Source: Mucilaginibacter rivuli
Lineage (GTDB): Bacteria; Bacteroidota; Bacteroidia; Sphingobacteriales; Sphingobacteriaceae
Reading direction: 5' to 3'
DNA length: 64,000 nt
Assembly (NCBI RefSeq): GCF_019391655.1
Contig: NZ_JAHXPQ010000010.1
Coordinates: forward strand, 17,442-81,441
Positions 52,731-60,646 of the stretch are shown here, piece by piece. The notes below the pieces were generated by a model. The model made no database searches. It worked only from the letters and a program-made list of their open reading frames with translations, and had not been told where the DNA came from. Positions within the stretch are counted from its first letter, which is position 1; each line of letters opens with the position of its first letter. Made by a program: the position numbers and the translations under genes.

Positions 52731-53158
52731 AAGATTCGTTTTTAGTACTTTCGCGATATATTTAAATCTTGGGTAAGTAACGGCAATGCTTATCTTATGG
52801 ATTGCATTATCTGCTACCTCAAGCAGTCTTTTCTTTGCTATATGTATATTTAGTGTTAATATATTATAAATTAACGCTGTTTGTATTTTACATACTTTAA
52901 GTACTGTAATTAAGTAATTTATGTTAAATTTATTTATTGAAGTAATTTTACTTATTATATTATTTAGGTATTAATACTCTTTTTTAATAAATACTGCACC
53001 CCTACTTTTACAACGAAAATGGAACCCGGGAAATTCATTTTTATAATGTATTAGAAGTGGAATGCAGATACCACTCAAAAAAACGAGCCTACCTGCAAAG
53101 GCATACTTCAGGGGCGGATTTCGAAAAGCCAAACGAGTAGAAAAAAACTTAAACTAAC
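52731..53158 (+). promoter_or_regulatory. Long AT-rich spacer and leader of the PixA-like gene
   Basis: 428 bp without a gene. TACTTTTA at 53003-53010 preceded by a T-run about 18-19 bp upstream is a near -7/-33 pair, giving an unusually long leader of about 140 nt. Within it AGTGG/CCACT pairs at about 53056-53075. GCCT (53087-53090)/AGGC (53099-53102) and CCTG (53092-53095)/CAGG (53109-53112) interlock as a possible H-type pseudoknot. The pairs are short, so this is only suggestive. Confidence 0.4.
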
Positions 53159-53695
53159 ATGTCAACAATTAATGTTTTAATCGCGGTAGATGGAGCATCA
53201 TTAGCCTCACAAGTTTCTGATGGTAGCATTTCGGAAGGCTCAGCAAATTCACCAACTAATTTAGGGTCTTATGGCTCATCAAATGTTTTCATTTCAATGA
53301 TAGCACCCAATAGCTTTGTTTGCAACAGCACTCAAGGGCAGTCTGAATTGCAGATCAGTGCAAATGGTGGTGATACCATTGAATGGGCTATAACAACGTT
53401 TGATAATAACTTTGATCAAACAGCATATTTATATGCAGGAGCTTTCAATCCGGCTACAGCTATAAATACACCTTTATCCTTTGCCTGCGGACAAGCCTAT
53501 GCTTACCTTGCCTTAGGTAACCCGCCTTCAAGCAGTAATCCAACCAAATTTATAAACCAGGTGAGTACCGTTTCGGGCACAATACTGCAAATAGGTGTTA
53601 CTATTCAATACACCTTATCTTTTGTTTTAGTAGATAATTCAAACGGTAATATTATTGGTCACTTTATGTGGGATCCGTTTATTGTTGTTAATTAA
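53159..53695 (+). CDS. Probable AidA/PixA family inclusion-body protein
   Basis: 178 aa, soluble, no signal peptide. It begins M-S-T-I-N-V-L-I-A-V-D-G, as PixA-type proteins do (Xenorhabdus PixA, AidA of Burkholderia/Ralstonia), with G-D-T-I-E-W-A-I-T-T near 71-80 and a closing F-V-L-V-D-N-S-N-G. PixA builds cytoplasmic inclusions; AidA is quorum-sensing controlled. The assignment rests on these recalled motifs. Rich in Ser, Asn and Ala, beta-type composition. Followed by a strong terminator, it is a single-gene unit. Confidence 0.62.
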   Translation: MSTINVLIAVDGASLASQVSDGSISEGSANSPTNLGSYGSSNVFISMIAPNSFVCNSTQGQSELQISANGGDTIEWAITTFDNNFDQTAYLYAGAFNPATAINTPLSFACGQAYAYLALGNPPSSSNPTKFINQVSTVSGTILQIGVTIQYTLSFVLVDNSNGNIIGHFMWDPFIVVN

Positions 53696-53705
53696 TAACC
53701 ACAAA

Positions 53706-53740
53706 AAAAAGCTGCTCCGTTTAATTGGCGCAGCTTTTTC
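53706..53740. terminator. Bidirectional terminator, PixA-like gene / DUF1801 gene
   Basis: Stem AAAAAGCTGC (53706-53715) with GCAGCTTTTT (53730-53739), loop 14, A and T runs at the ends suit both strands. Confidence 0.88.
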
Positions 53741-53761
53741 AATTAACATTAGTTAGTTTAA

Positions 53762-54142
53762 TTAAGCTTTAACTTTCTTAGCTGTTTTATTCAAATTCTC
53801 AAGTACCCTAAATTTTACCATATCAGTTATCAGCGCTAATGGTAGCGGTTTATCGATCGGGAACTGTACCGATCCTTTAGCATGTTTATACCCTGCTATC
53901 TCTTTCTTGAATTTCTCGATGCCTGAAGCTTTTGGATAAAAACCAATATGGTTGGCATAGCCTGCAAACCAAACCAACAGCCCATGCAATTTCATGGCCG
54001 GCATGCTGTAACTGATTACTTCTTCGGCCTGCGGTGCCGCTTTTTTAATGGTTTCGCGCACTTGTTGTAATAGCTTTTGGGTTTCAGTTGGGAAACCTGC
54101 TATGTACTCATCTATATCAACCGGTTTTTTCATAACTGGCAT
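53762..54142 (-). CDS. DUF1801 domain protein (YdhG-type)
   Basis: 126 aa from ATG 54142. ATG 54133 is an equally likely start; the frame opens further at TTG 54160. Y-I-A-G-F-P near the N-terminus, A-E-E-V-I-S-Y-S-M-P-A-M-K-L-H and G-F-Y-P-K-A-S-G mark the DUF1801 family. The fold is frataxin/CyaY-like, so it may handle iron, but its function is unproven. Monocistronic. Confidence 0.85.
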   Translation of the reverse strand: MPVMKKPVDIDEYIAGFPTETQKLLQQVRETIKKAAPQAEEVISYSMPAMKLHGLLVWFAGYANHIGFYPKASGIEKFKKEIAGYKHAKGSVQFPIDKPLPLALITDMVKFRVLENLNKTAKKVKA

Positions 54143-54282
54143 TTGGGTTTGATAGTGCAATATAATAAAAAAGCAACACCGGCATCAATAGTTGATCCGG
54201 AAAATATGTATCGGTAAAATTACGGTGCATTAGTTTGTCGCTTTGCAAAAGCTTCATTTATTGTTGCTTATATTTGGTAATA

Positions 54283-55575
54283 ATGAAGCCTGCCTTAAAG
54301 TTTGTTTTATTTATCTCACTCCTGCTATCAGCATTTACCGGTTGGTCAACTTCTATTTTATTTCCGATGGATGACGTGCAGAAAGATCACCTCAAATCTT
54401 ACGGTGTTGCCTTTTGGGTGCTTAAAGCCGGTGGCGAAGTTGACTGGCTGCTCAATTACCGTGGCGGCAGTTTTATGACCAAATATGATAAAAAGGTAGA
54501 AGACGAATGCAAGATACGCGGCGTAAGTTACGAGGTAATAAGCGATGCCGCTGTTAACCAAATCATCGCGCAAATAAATGATCCATCGGTAAATATGGAC
54601 ATTGTAAAGCTGGAGAAAGTGCCTAAAATTGCTGTTTACTCGCCAAAAAACAAAGGAGGCTTAGAGGATGCCGTGGTTTTGGTACTCAACTATGCCGAAA
54701 TACCTTTCGATTATATATATGATGAAGAAGTACTGAAGGGCGATCTGAGCAAATACGACTGGCTGCACCTGCATCACGAAGATTTTACGGGACAGTACAG
54801 CAAATTCAGGAGTGGTGGCCGTGGTGGCTTTGGTAATGGTGGGCAAAGCCAGGGCGAATGGTATGCCGAAGACCGTAAAACCGAAGAAGCCAGGGCCGTT
54901 AAATTAGGCTATAAAAAGGTATCTAAAATGAAACTTGCCGTAGCGCAAACTATCCGCAGTTTTTGTGGTGGCGGTGGCTTTTTGTTTGCCATGTGTTCGG
55001 GGGCCGATAGTTTCGATATCGCGTTATCTGCCGTGAATACCGATATTGTTGATGTGAATTATGATGGCGACCCGCCTGATCCGAAAGCACAATCAAAGCT
55101 TGATTTTGGCCAAACCCTCGCCTTTCAAAACTTTGTTGTTGATGTTAGCCCCTACGGGCGGCAGTTCAGTAATATTGATGTATCGCGTACACGCCGTATT
55201 GATCAGGCGCATGATTTTTTTACCTTGTTTGATTTTTCGGCAAAATGGGATGTGGTACCCAGTATGCTTACGCAAGATCATGATAGGGTAATAAAAGGGT
55301 TTAAAGGGCTTGCAACCGCTTTTGATATCAGCAAGTTAAAGCCGAGCGTTACCATTATGGGCGAAATGAAGACCGCTAATGAGGCCCGCTATATACACGG
55401 CGAATTTGGAAAGGGCCAGTGGACATTTTACGGCGGACATGATCCTGAAGATTATCAGCATAGCCCTAACGAGCCGCCAACTGATCTTTCATTACACCCC
55501 AATTCGCCCGGTTACCGGTTGATATTGAATAATATCCTCTTCCCTGCGGCAAAAAAGAAAAAGCAGAAAACCTAA
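54283..55575 (+). CDS. Secreted 'asparagine synthetase B'-like protein (glutamine amidotransferase-like fold)
   Basis: 430 aa from ATG 54283; an upstream TTG frame at 54235 lies before the promoter box. A signal peptide ends F-T-G-W-S-T. The N-terminal region (about 20-100) gives the family its database name, but there is no N-terminal Cys nucleophile or ATP-binding motif of a true AsnB. Features include H-H-E-D-F-T-G near 165-171, M-C-S-G-A-D, and a late G-G-H-D-P-E-D-Y. TATATTTG at 54269-54276 ends only 6 bp before the ATG, so the mRNA may be nearly leaderless. Function unknown. Confidence 0.75.
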   Translation: MKPALKFVLFISLLLSAFTGWSTSILFPMDDVQKDHLKSYGVAFWVLKAGGEVDWLLNYRGGSFMTKYDKKVEDECKIRGVSYEVISDAAVNQIIAQINDPSVNMDIVKLEKVPKIAVYSPKNKGGLEDAVVLVLNYAEIPFDYIYDEEVLKGDLSKYDWLHLHHEDFTGQYSKFRSGGRGGFGNGGQSQGEWYAEDRKTEEARAVKLGYKKVSKMKLAVAQTIRSFCGGGGFLFAMCSGADSFDIALSAVNTDIVDVNYDGDPPDPKAQSKLDFGQTLAFQNFVVDVSPYGRQFSNIDVSRTRRIDQAHDFFTLFDFSAKWDVVPSMLTQDHDRVIKGFKGLATAFDISKLKPSVTIMGEMKTANEARYIHGEFGKGQWTFYGGHDPEDYQHSPNEPPTDLSLHPNSPGYRLILNNILFPAAKKKKQKT

Positions 55576-55576
55576 G

Positions 55577-57994
55577 TTAACTCCCCTTTTTTGTTGGCGC
55601 ACTGTGGGCCACTTTAGTAAAGTTATAACTAATGGTGGCTGTAAAATTACGGTTAACAACGATATTGTAATTCTGGCGGTTAAAGTTATCTCCGGCAGTA
55701 TAAGTGGAGTATTTGGTTTGGCCAAAAGGGTTAATCGCCATTATCCTAAGCCTGATCTTGTTTTTATAAAGTACTTTACGCATAGCCACACTCCCTGTTA
55801 ACGAGCCTTTATTGCTCCCCTGTGCCGATGAGTTGGTGTAGTAGTTAAAATTACCTTCAAACGCGAGCCTTTTTGGCAGATCTATCTGTATGCCCGTTTT
55901 AGCCTGGAAGGTAATGCCGCTACGGTTAAGTTTGCTGTTGGTTAACGATTGATAAACCATACTGCCTACAGTGGCCCCTCCGTTAAGGTTAAACTTTTTA
56001 TTGAGCCTGTAATTACCATAAAGGTTAAAAGTATAATACTGGCTTGAGCCCAGGTTATCATAAGTGCTTTGGTAAATGCTTGTACCTGCAGGTTGAGTGG
56101 TAATGCGCTCAATAATGCTGCTGGTGGTTGAATAACCAAGGCGCGGGTAAATTGCCCAATCCTGCCCAAAAACGCTAAAGCTCAAGTCAATTTGCTGTGT
56201 GTAGGATGGCGTTAAATTAGGATTGCCAAAGCTAAAGTTAACCGAATCTGTAGTGGTAACCTGCGGGCTTAAAGAATAGCTTCCAGGGCGGCCTATCCTA
56301 CCATTATAACTTAAACCAACGGTGTATTTTTTAAACAACCTGCTTAGCGACAAGTTGGGGAATACATTAATATATGGCTTAATGGCGTATTGCTGTGATA
56401 TGGTCGAGAGGTCGAAATTCATATCCGTCAGCTCACTGCGTGCACCTGCCCTGAAAGACCATTTATCGGCTATCCTTAAACTTAAGCTTGCGTATGCCGA
56501 ATATATCTTTTCGTTAAAAAGGAAACGGTTGGTAAGGTTTTTATTGGTTTCGTATATGCTGGTTTTAAAATTGTAATTTTCAACATCCTGGTTATTATCG
56601 TTACTCAAACTGTTAATGGAAACACCGAAATCAACAGTGCTTTTTGATTTGCCTAATGGTTTATCATAATCAATTTTAAACTCAAAACCCCTGTTGGCAG
56701 CATCAACATCATATGTTTGGTCGAGCGGGGTTTTGCCTATTACAGGCATACCCAGCGAATCCAGATAGTGGCGCGCCGAAGCCCTGTTATTACCGGCAGA
56801 GTTATTACTGTATGTTAAGCTGGCATCAAGCTGCCCCCAGCCATTTCTTAATTTCAACGTATAACTACCATCCAAAACCACATTGACTGAACGGTTCTGA
56901 TTGTTGTTGCTCTGCGTATTCAGTTTTCTTTGAACAAACGTTTCGTTAAGGTAAGCATCATCACTAAATGACGAACCATCAGAATTATTGAAGTTAAAGT
57001 TTGATGTTAGTTTAATGTTTTGTGTGGTATCAATATCCCAGTTAATCCCCCCGCGAAAGTTTTGGCCAAAGTTTTGCCCCCTCCTTGCTCCTTCCTGGTT
57101 ATGGTAATTGGTATCGGGCAGGTAATTTTGGTTGTAGGTTTGGCTGCCTGCAGTGTTTTGGCTTTCACCGAAGGCATAGCTGCTGGTTAACGAAAACCCT
57201 TTACTGCGATAAGCCGTGTAAGCGTTGGCATTATAATTACCCAAAGTGCCCGCGTTTAATGATAGCGTACCATTCAGCCCAACTTTATAACCCTTTTTTA
57301 ATACGATATTGATGATGCCCTCACCATCGGCCGAGTATTTTGCAGGTGGGTTGTTCATTACTTCAATCTTTTCTATCGCATCGGAAGGTAGTACATTCAG
57401 CAGGTCCGAAATGTTTGATGTCATGTAATCAGATGGTTTACCATCTATAAAAATGCGGGTATTGCGTTTGCCGGCAATGCTAATGTTGCCGTCAATATCC
57501 ACATTAACCATAGGCACATTTTTTAAAATATCGGTTGCTGTGCTTCCTTCTGCCTGCAGGCTTTCGCTAACATTGTAGGTTATCTGGTCGGCAGTAACTT
57601 CGAGGGTTGGTTTCTTCTCGACTATTTTTACTTCGCTTAACTCCCCGCTCGCTTTTTTAAGGCGTATGGTGCCCAGGCTAAAATCGGGATGATCTGTGCT
57701 GAGGTCAACATCTTCAATAATTTGTTTCTCAAAACCAACGTAAGATATGCGGATGGTGTACTTTCCGTAAGGGATATTAACAAACTTAAAGTTACCGCCG
57801 TTTGATGTGGATATGCTTTTAAAAATAATATCGGTACCCTGCTGAAACATGGACACACCTGCAAAATCTATCATCTCGCCAGTTAAACCATCAGATACTT
57901 TGCCGAATACGTTGCAATTGCCTGTAGCTTGTGCCTTTACTTTAAAAAAGCCAATAGTTATAAATAATGCAAAAAAGAGTAATGATTTTTTCAA
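55577..57994 (-). CDS. Outer-membrane beta-barrel receptor (TonB-dependent-receptor-like)
   Basis: 805 aa from TTG 57994, which yields a perfect signal peptide (M-K-K-S-L-L-F-F-A-L...V-K-A-Q). The longer frame begins with a TTG that overlaps the -7 box, so it cannot be translated from this promoter. A carboxypeptidase-like domain (about 30-115) is followed by a plug-type segment (G-K-P-S-D-Y-M near 178) and the beta-barrel to the C-terminus, ending in T-I-S-Y-N-F-T. It resembles PF14905-type outer-membrane proteins. No SusD partner is present, and the substrate is unknown. Confidence 0.88.
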   Translation of the reverse strand: MKKSLLFFALFITIGFFKVKAQATGNCNVFGKVSDGLTGEMIDFAGVSMFQQGTDIIFKSISTSNGGNFKFVNIPYGKYTIRISYVGFEKQIIEDVDLSTDHPDFSLGTIRLKKASGELSEVKIVEKKPTLEVTADQITYNVSESLQAEGSTATDILKNVPMVNVDIDGNISIAGKRNTRIFIDGKPSDYMTSNISDLLNVLPSDAIEKIEVMNNPPAKYSADGEGIINIVLKKGYKVGLNGTLSLNAGTLGNYNANAYTAYRSKGFSLTSSYAFGESQNTAGSQTYNQNYLPDTNYHNQEGARRGQNFGQNFRGGINWDIDTTQNIKLTSNFNFNNSDGSSFSDDAYLNETFVQRKLNTQSNNNQNRSVNVVLDGSYTLKLRNGWGQLDASLTYSNNSAGNNRASARHYLDSLGMPVIGKTPLDQTYDVDAANRGFEFKIDYDKPLGKSKSTVDFGVSINSLSNDNNQDVENYNFKTSIYETNKNLTNRFLFNEKIYSAYASLSLRIADKWSFRAGARSELTDMNFDLSTISQQYAIKPYINVFPNLSLSRLFKKYTVGLSYNGRIGRPGSYSLSPQVTTTDSVNFSFGNPNLTPSYTQQIDLSFSVFGQDWAIYPRLGYSTTSSIIERITTQPAGTSIYQSTYDNLGSSQYYTFNLYGNYRLNKKFNLNGGATVGSMVYQSLTNSKLNRSGITFQAKTGIQIDLPKRLAFEGNFNYYTNSSAQGSNKGSLTGSVAMRKVLYKNKIRLRIMAINPFGQTKYSTYTAGDNFNRQNYNIVVNRNFTATISYNFTKVAHSAPTKKGS

Positions 57995-58015
57995 ATGCAG
58001 CAGAGGTTTACGGTA

Positions 58016-58046
58016 CAAAAGTAGCAGTTATGTATAGTGGGGCAAA
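58016..58046 (-). promoter_or_regulatory. Consensus promoter of the outer-membrane receptor gene
   Basis: On the minus strand: TTTG (58046-58043), 19 bp, TACTTTTG (58023-58016), an exact -33/-7 match. It places the transcript start near 58009, 15 bp before the TTG start at 57994. Confidence 0.85.
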
Positions 58047-58197
58047 GCACTTTATGTATCATTTGTGTTGTAAACAAGCTTATTATATCAACACGTTTAA
58101 AGCGTGCGGAAACTTCACTTGGACTATGTATATTAACAATAGTTTATTTTTAAATTAAGTTTTTATACATTAGCCCTTACCTAATTACTGCTTACGG

Positions 58198-58482
58198 ATG
58201 AAACCGCGTGTACAATGCCCTAATTGCCTTAGCTACAGGGTTATTATTATTACAAAAAACCACTACATTATCTTATCGGCAATAAGTGTAATAATAGTAG
58301 CTGTATGTGGTTTTTTAATACTCACGGGTAATGATGCCGGCCTGGCAGGGATAGTTATTGTAGGGGGCGCCATGACTACTGCCATAACAAGTGTTGTATT
58401 TTTGGTAAAGGTTTTCAGGTTTACCAAAGCTGATGCGATGTGTGTACGTTGCGGCTTTAAGTTCAAAACAGGTAAGTATTAA
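58198..58482 (+). CDS. Small zinc-ribbon membrane protein
   Basis: 94 aa. C-P-N-C (residues 7-10) and C-V-R-C-G-F-K-F near 81-88 would form a split four-cysteine zinc ribbon around two membrane helices (about 24-46 and 50-72). Cysteine ribbons of this form occur in many uncharacterised proteins; no family name is confident. Likely a single gene. Confidence 0.72.
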   Translation: MKPRVQCPNCLSYRVIIITKNHYIILSAISVIIVAVCGFLILTGNDAGLAGIVIVGGAMTTAITSVVFLVKVFRFTKADAMCVRCGFKFKTGKY

Positions 58483-58558
58483 CTTAATGTGCAGATACTC
58501 TTCTTTTGTTTATCCTTTCTTTACATTTATTATTCCGATTTATCAGCATATTTAAAGC

Positions 58559-58963
58559 ATGAAAAGATATCTTTTACTTGCCGCCCTTGTATTGGCATTT
58601 ATTAGCCTGAAGGCGCAAACCCCCGATACTGTTAAAATTGACAACCGTGTATACGCAACTGTAGAGAAACTCCCCACCTATCCGGATGGCATGTCGGCAT
58701 TTTACTATTATATAAGCACAGCTTTACATTACCCGGCAATTGATCAGAAAAACCACGTTCAAGGGCGCGTTTTTGTAAGTTTTATAGTTGAGCGCGATGG
58801 TACTTTATCTACCATTAAAGTTTTGCGCGCGCCATCAGAAACCTTAGGCAAAGAAGGTGCACGCATTATATCACAATCACCTAAATGGATACCCGGTATG
58901 CAGGGTGGCAAAACCGTGCGGGTGCAGTTTACATTGCCTATCAATTTTGCGTTAAAAGATTAA
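58559..58963 (+). CDS. Secreted TonB C-terminal domain protein
   Basis: 134 aa. A cleavable signal peptide (ending L-K-A-Q) is followed by a TonB_C domain (about 50-132): Y-P-A-I-D-Q-K, V-Q-G-R-V-F-V-S-F-I-V-E-R-D-G-T-L and P-K-W-I-P-G-M-Q-G-G-K-T-V-R-V. It lacks the usual N-terminal membrane anchor and proline-rich linker of true TonB, so it cannot itself transduce energy from the inner membrane. Perhaps a soluble periplasmic partner of a receptor such as the one at 55577-57994. Confidence 0.85.
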   Translation: MKRYLLLAALVLAFISLKAQTPDTVKIDNRVYATVEKLPTYPDGMSAFYYYISTALHYPAIDQKNHVQGRVFVSFIVERDGTLSTIKVLRAPSETLGKEGARIISQSPKWIPGMQGGKTVRVQFTLPINFALKD

Positions 58964-59060
58964 AACAGAATATCCTTATAGTTGGAGCCACTGTGTTATT
59001 CTTATCACAATGACTCTTAGGTATGTACATTTAGTCATTTGCACATCCACACATTTACGC

Positions 59061-59149
59061 TGCAAACGTTCCCGCCCATTTCTGCAATCGTTCCCGTTAA
59101 TAATTACGGCTAATTATACCGATTATTAACGCATGAATATTTACTTTTA
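59061..59149 (+). promoter_or_regulatory. uxaBA control region with tandem LacI-type operators
   Basis: TGCAAACGTTCCCG (59061-59074) and TGCAATCGTTCCCG (59083-59096) are direct repeats with one mismatch, starts 22 bp apart (about two turns). The AACGTT centre with TGCAAACG and CGTTCCCG half-sites resembles LacI-family operators. TACTTTTA at 59142-59149 is a candidate -7 box, 31 bp before the uxaB ATG. The regulator gene is not in the window. Confidence 0.65.
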
Positions 59150-59179
59150 GCCCTTACAAACCAAATATAATATACAATT

Positions 59180-60625
59180 ATGCAATTAAATAAGAGTTCG
59201 TATCCGGCTTACAAGCAATTCCCCGAAAAGGTTTTACAATTTGGCGAAGGTAATTTTTTACGCTGCTTTGTTGATTGGATGTTTAATGAACTGAATAAAA
59301 AGGCCAATTTTAATGGTTCGGTAGTAGTGGTTCAGGCTATCCAGCAAGGTATGGTTGATATGTTGAACGAGCAGGATGGTTTATACACCCTGTATATGCG
59401 CGGCTTAAAAAACGGGCAGGCAGAAAGTACTCATGAAACCATCAATGTGATTAGCCGTGGTATAAAGGTTTACGAGCAATATGCCGAGTACCTTAAAACT
59501 GCTGAGAACCCTGATATGCGTTACGTAATATCAAACACAACCGAATCGGGCATTGCTTATGATGATACCGACTTGCCAACCGCTACGCCGCCAAACTCTT
59601 TCCCGGCTAAGCTTGCTGTTTGGTTAAAACATCGTTATGATACTTTCCAGGGCGACTCATCAAAAGGTATGCACATCATCCCTTGCGAACTGATCGAGAA
59701 AAACGCCGATAATTTAAAACGCATTATATTACAATTATCAGAAAAATGGGGTTACGAAGCAGGTTTCATCGCCTGGTTAAATACCGCATGTACCTGGAGC
59801 AATACTTTAGTAGACAGGATCGTTCCGGGCTACCCACGCGAGCGTATGCCCGAAATTACTGCCGAATTAGGTTATACCGATAACCAGGTTGTTGAAGGTG
59901 AGCACTTTCACCTTTGGGTGATACAGGCGCCTGAGAGCCTGCAAAAAGAATTGCCTTTCCCTTCTATCGGCCTTGATGTAAAATATGTTGATGATATTAC
60001 CCCTTACCGCACACGCAAAGTAAGGATACTTAACGGTGTGCATACAACCTTAGTACCGGTGGCTTACCTTTACGGGATAGATACCGTGCGCGAATCGGTT
60101 GAGCATCCTGTGGTTGGTAAATTTATCCGTGCGGCAACGTTTGATGAGATCATCCCTACGTTGGATCTTCCAAAAGAAGAGCTGGATCAGTTTGCTGCCG
60201 AGGTGATGGACAGGTTCCGTAACCCGTACATCAAACACTTGCTGATGAGCATCTCTTTAAACTCATGGTCTAAGTTTGAAACACGCGTATTGCCATCGGT
60301 ATTGGAGTACAAAAAACGCAAGGGTACTATTCCTCAGCATTTGGCGTTCTCGTTAGCGGCAACCATCGCTTTTTACAAAGGCAAACGTGGCGAAGAAAAC
60401 ATCGCATTGAACGACTCGCCGGAAATACTTGAATTTACCAAAAACGTTTGGGCCAAAGCCGATGGCAGCAACGAAAGCCTGAAAGCTGTAGTTACCGAGA
60501 TATTAGGTTATGAAAAGAACTGGAAACTAAACCTGAACACTGTTGAAGGTTTAAACGAGGCTGTAACCAAACACCTCATCAATATTGAAAAACATGGCGT
60601 AGTAAAAGCCATCGAAATGATATAA
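59180..60625 (+). CDS. uxaB: Tagaturonate reductase UxaB
   Basis: 481 aa, mannitol-dehydrogenase-family NADH enzyme that reduces D-tagaturonate to D-altronate. N-terminal Rossmann domain (about 20-230) opens with L-Q-F-G-E-G-N-F-L-R-C-F. The catalytic-domain motif R-K-V-R-I-L-N-G-V-H-T contains the conserved Asn/His and Lys. The partner gene uxaA follows after 21 bp. It supplies step 2 of galacturonate breakdown; uxaC (isomerase), kdgK and kdgA are not seen here. Confidence 0.95.
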   Translation: MQLNKSSYPAYKQFPEKVLQFGEGNFLRCFVDWMFNELNKKANFNGSVVVVQAIQQGMVDMLNEQDGLYTLYMRGLKNGQAESTHETINVISRGIKVYEQYAEYLKTAENPDMRYVISNTTESGIAYDDTDLPTATPPNSFPAKLAVWLKHRYDTFQGDSSKGMHIIPCELIEKNADNLKRIILQLSEKWGYEAGFIAWLNTACTWSNTLVDRIVPGYPRERMPEITAELGYTDNQVVEGEHFHLWVIQAPESLQKELPFPSIGLDVKYVDDITPYRTRKVRILNGVHTTLVPVAYLYGIDTVRESVEHPVVGKFIRAATFDEIIPTLDLPKEELDQFAAEVMDRFRNPYIKHLLMSISLNSWSKFETRVLPSVLEYKKRKGTIPQHLAFSLAATIAFYKGKRGEENIALNDSPEILEFTKNVWAKADGSNESLKAVVTEILGYEKNWKLNLNTVEGLNEAVTKHLINIEKHGVVKAIEMI

Positions 60626-60646
60626 TTTAGGAAGAAGAGCAAAAGA

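Noticed and set aside
53016..53158. A known riboswitch (c-di-GMP, preQ1 or THF type) in the PixA-like leader
   Set aside because: None of the conserved core sequences of these classes could be matched; only short complementary segments are visible.
54235..54282. 16-residue extension of the 'asparagine synthetase B'-like protein
   Set aside because: It begins at a TTG and spans the TATATTTG box; the ATG at 54283 starts a normal signal peptide.
54283..55575. True asparagine synthetase function
   Set aside because: The protein is exported, has no N-terminal Cys nucleophile and no ATP-pyrophosphatase motif; the family name is a database legacy.
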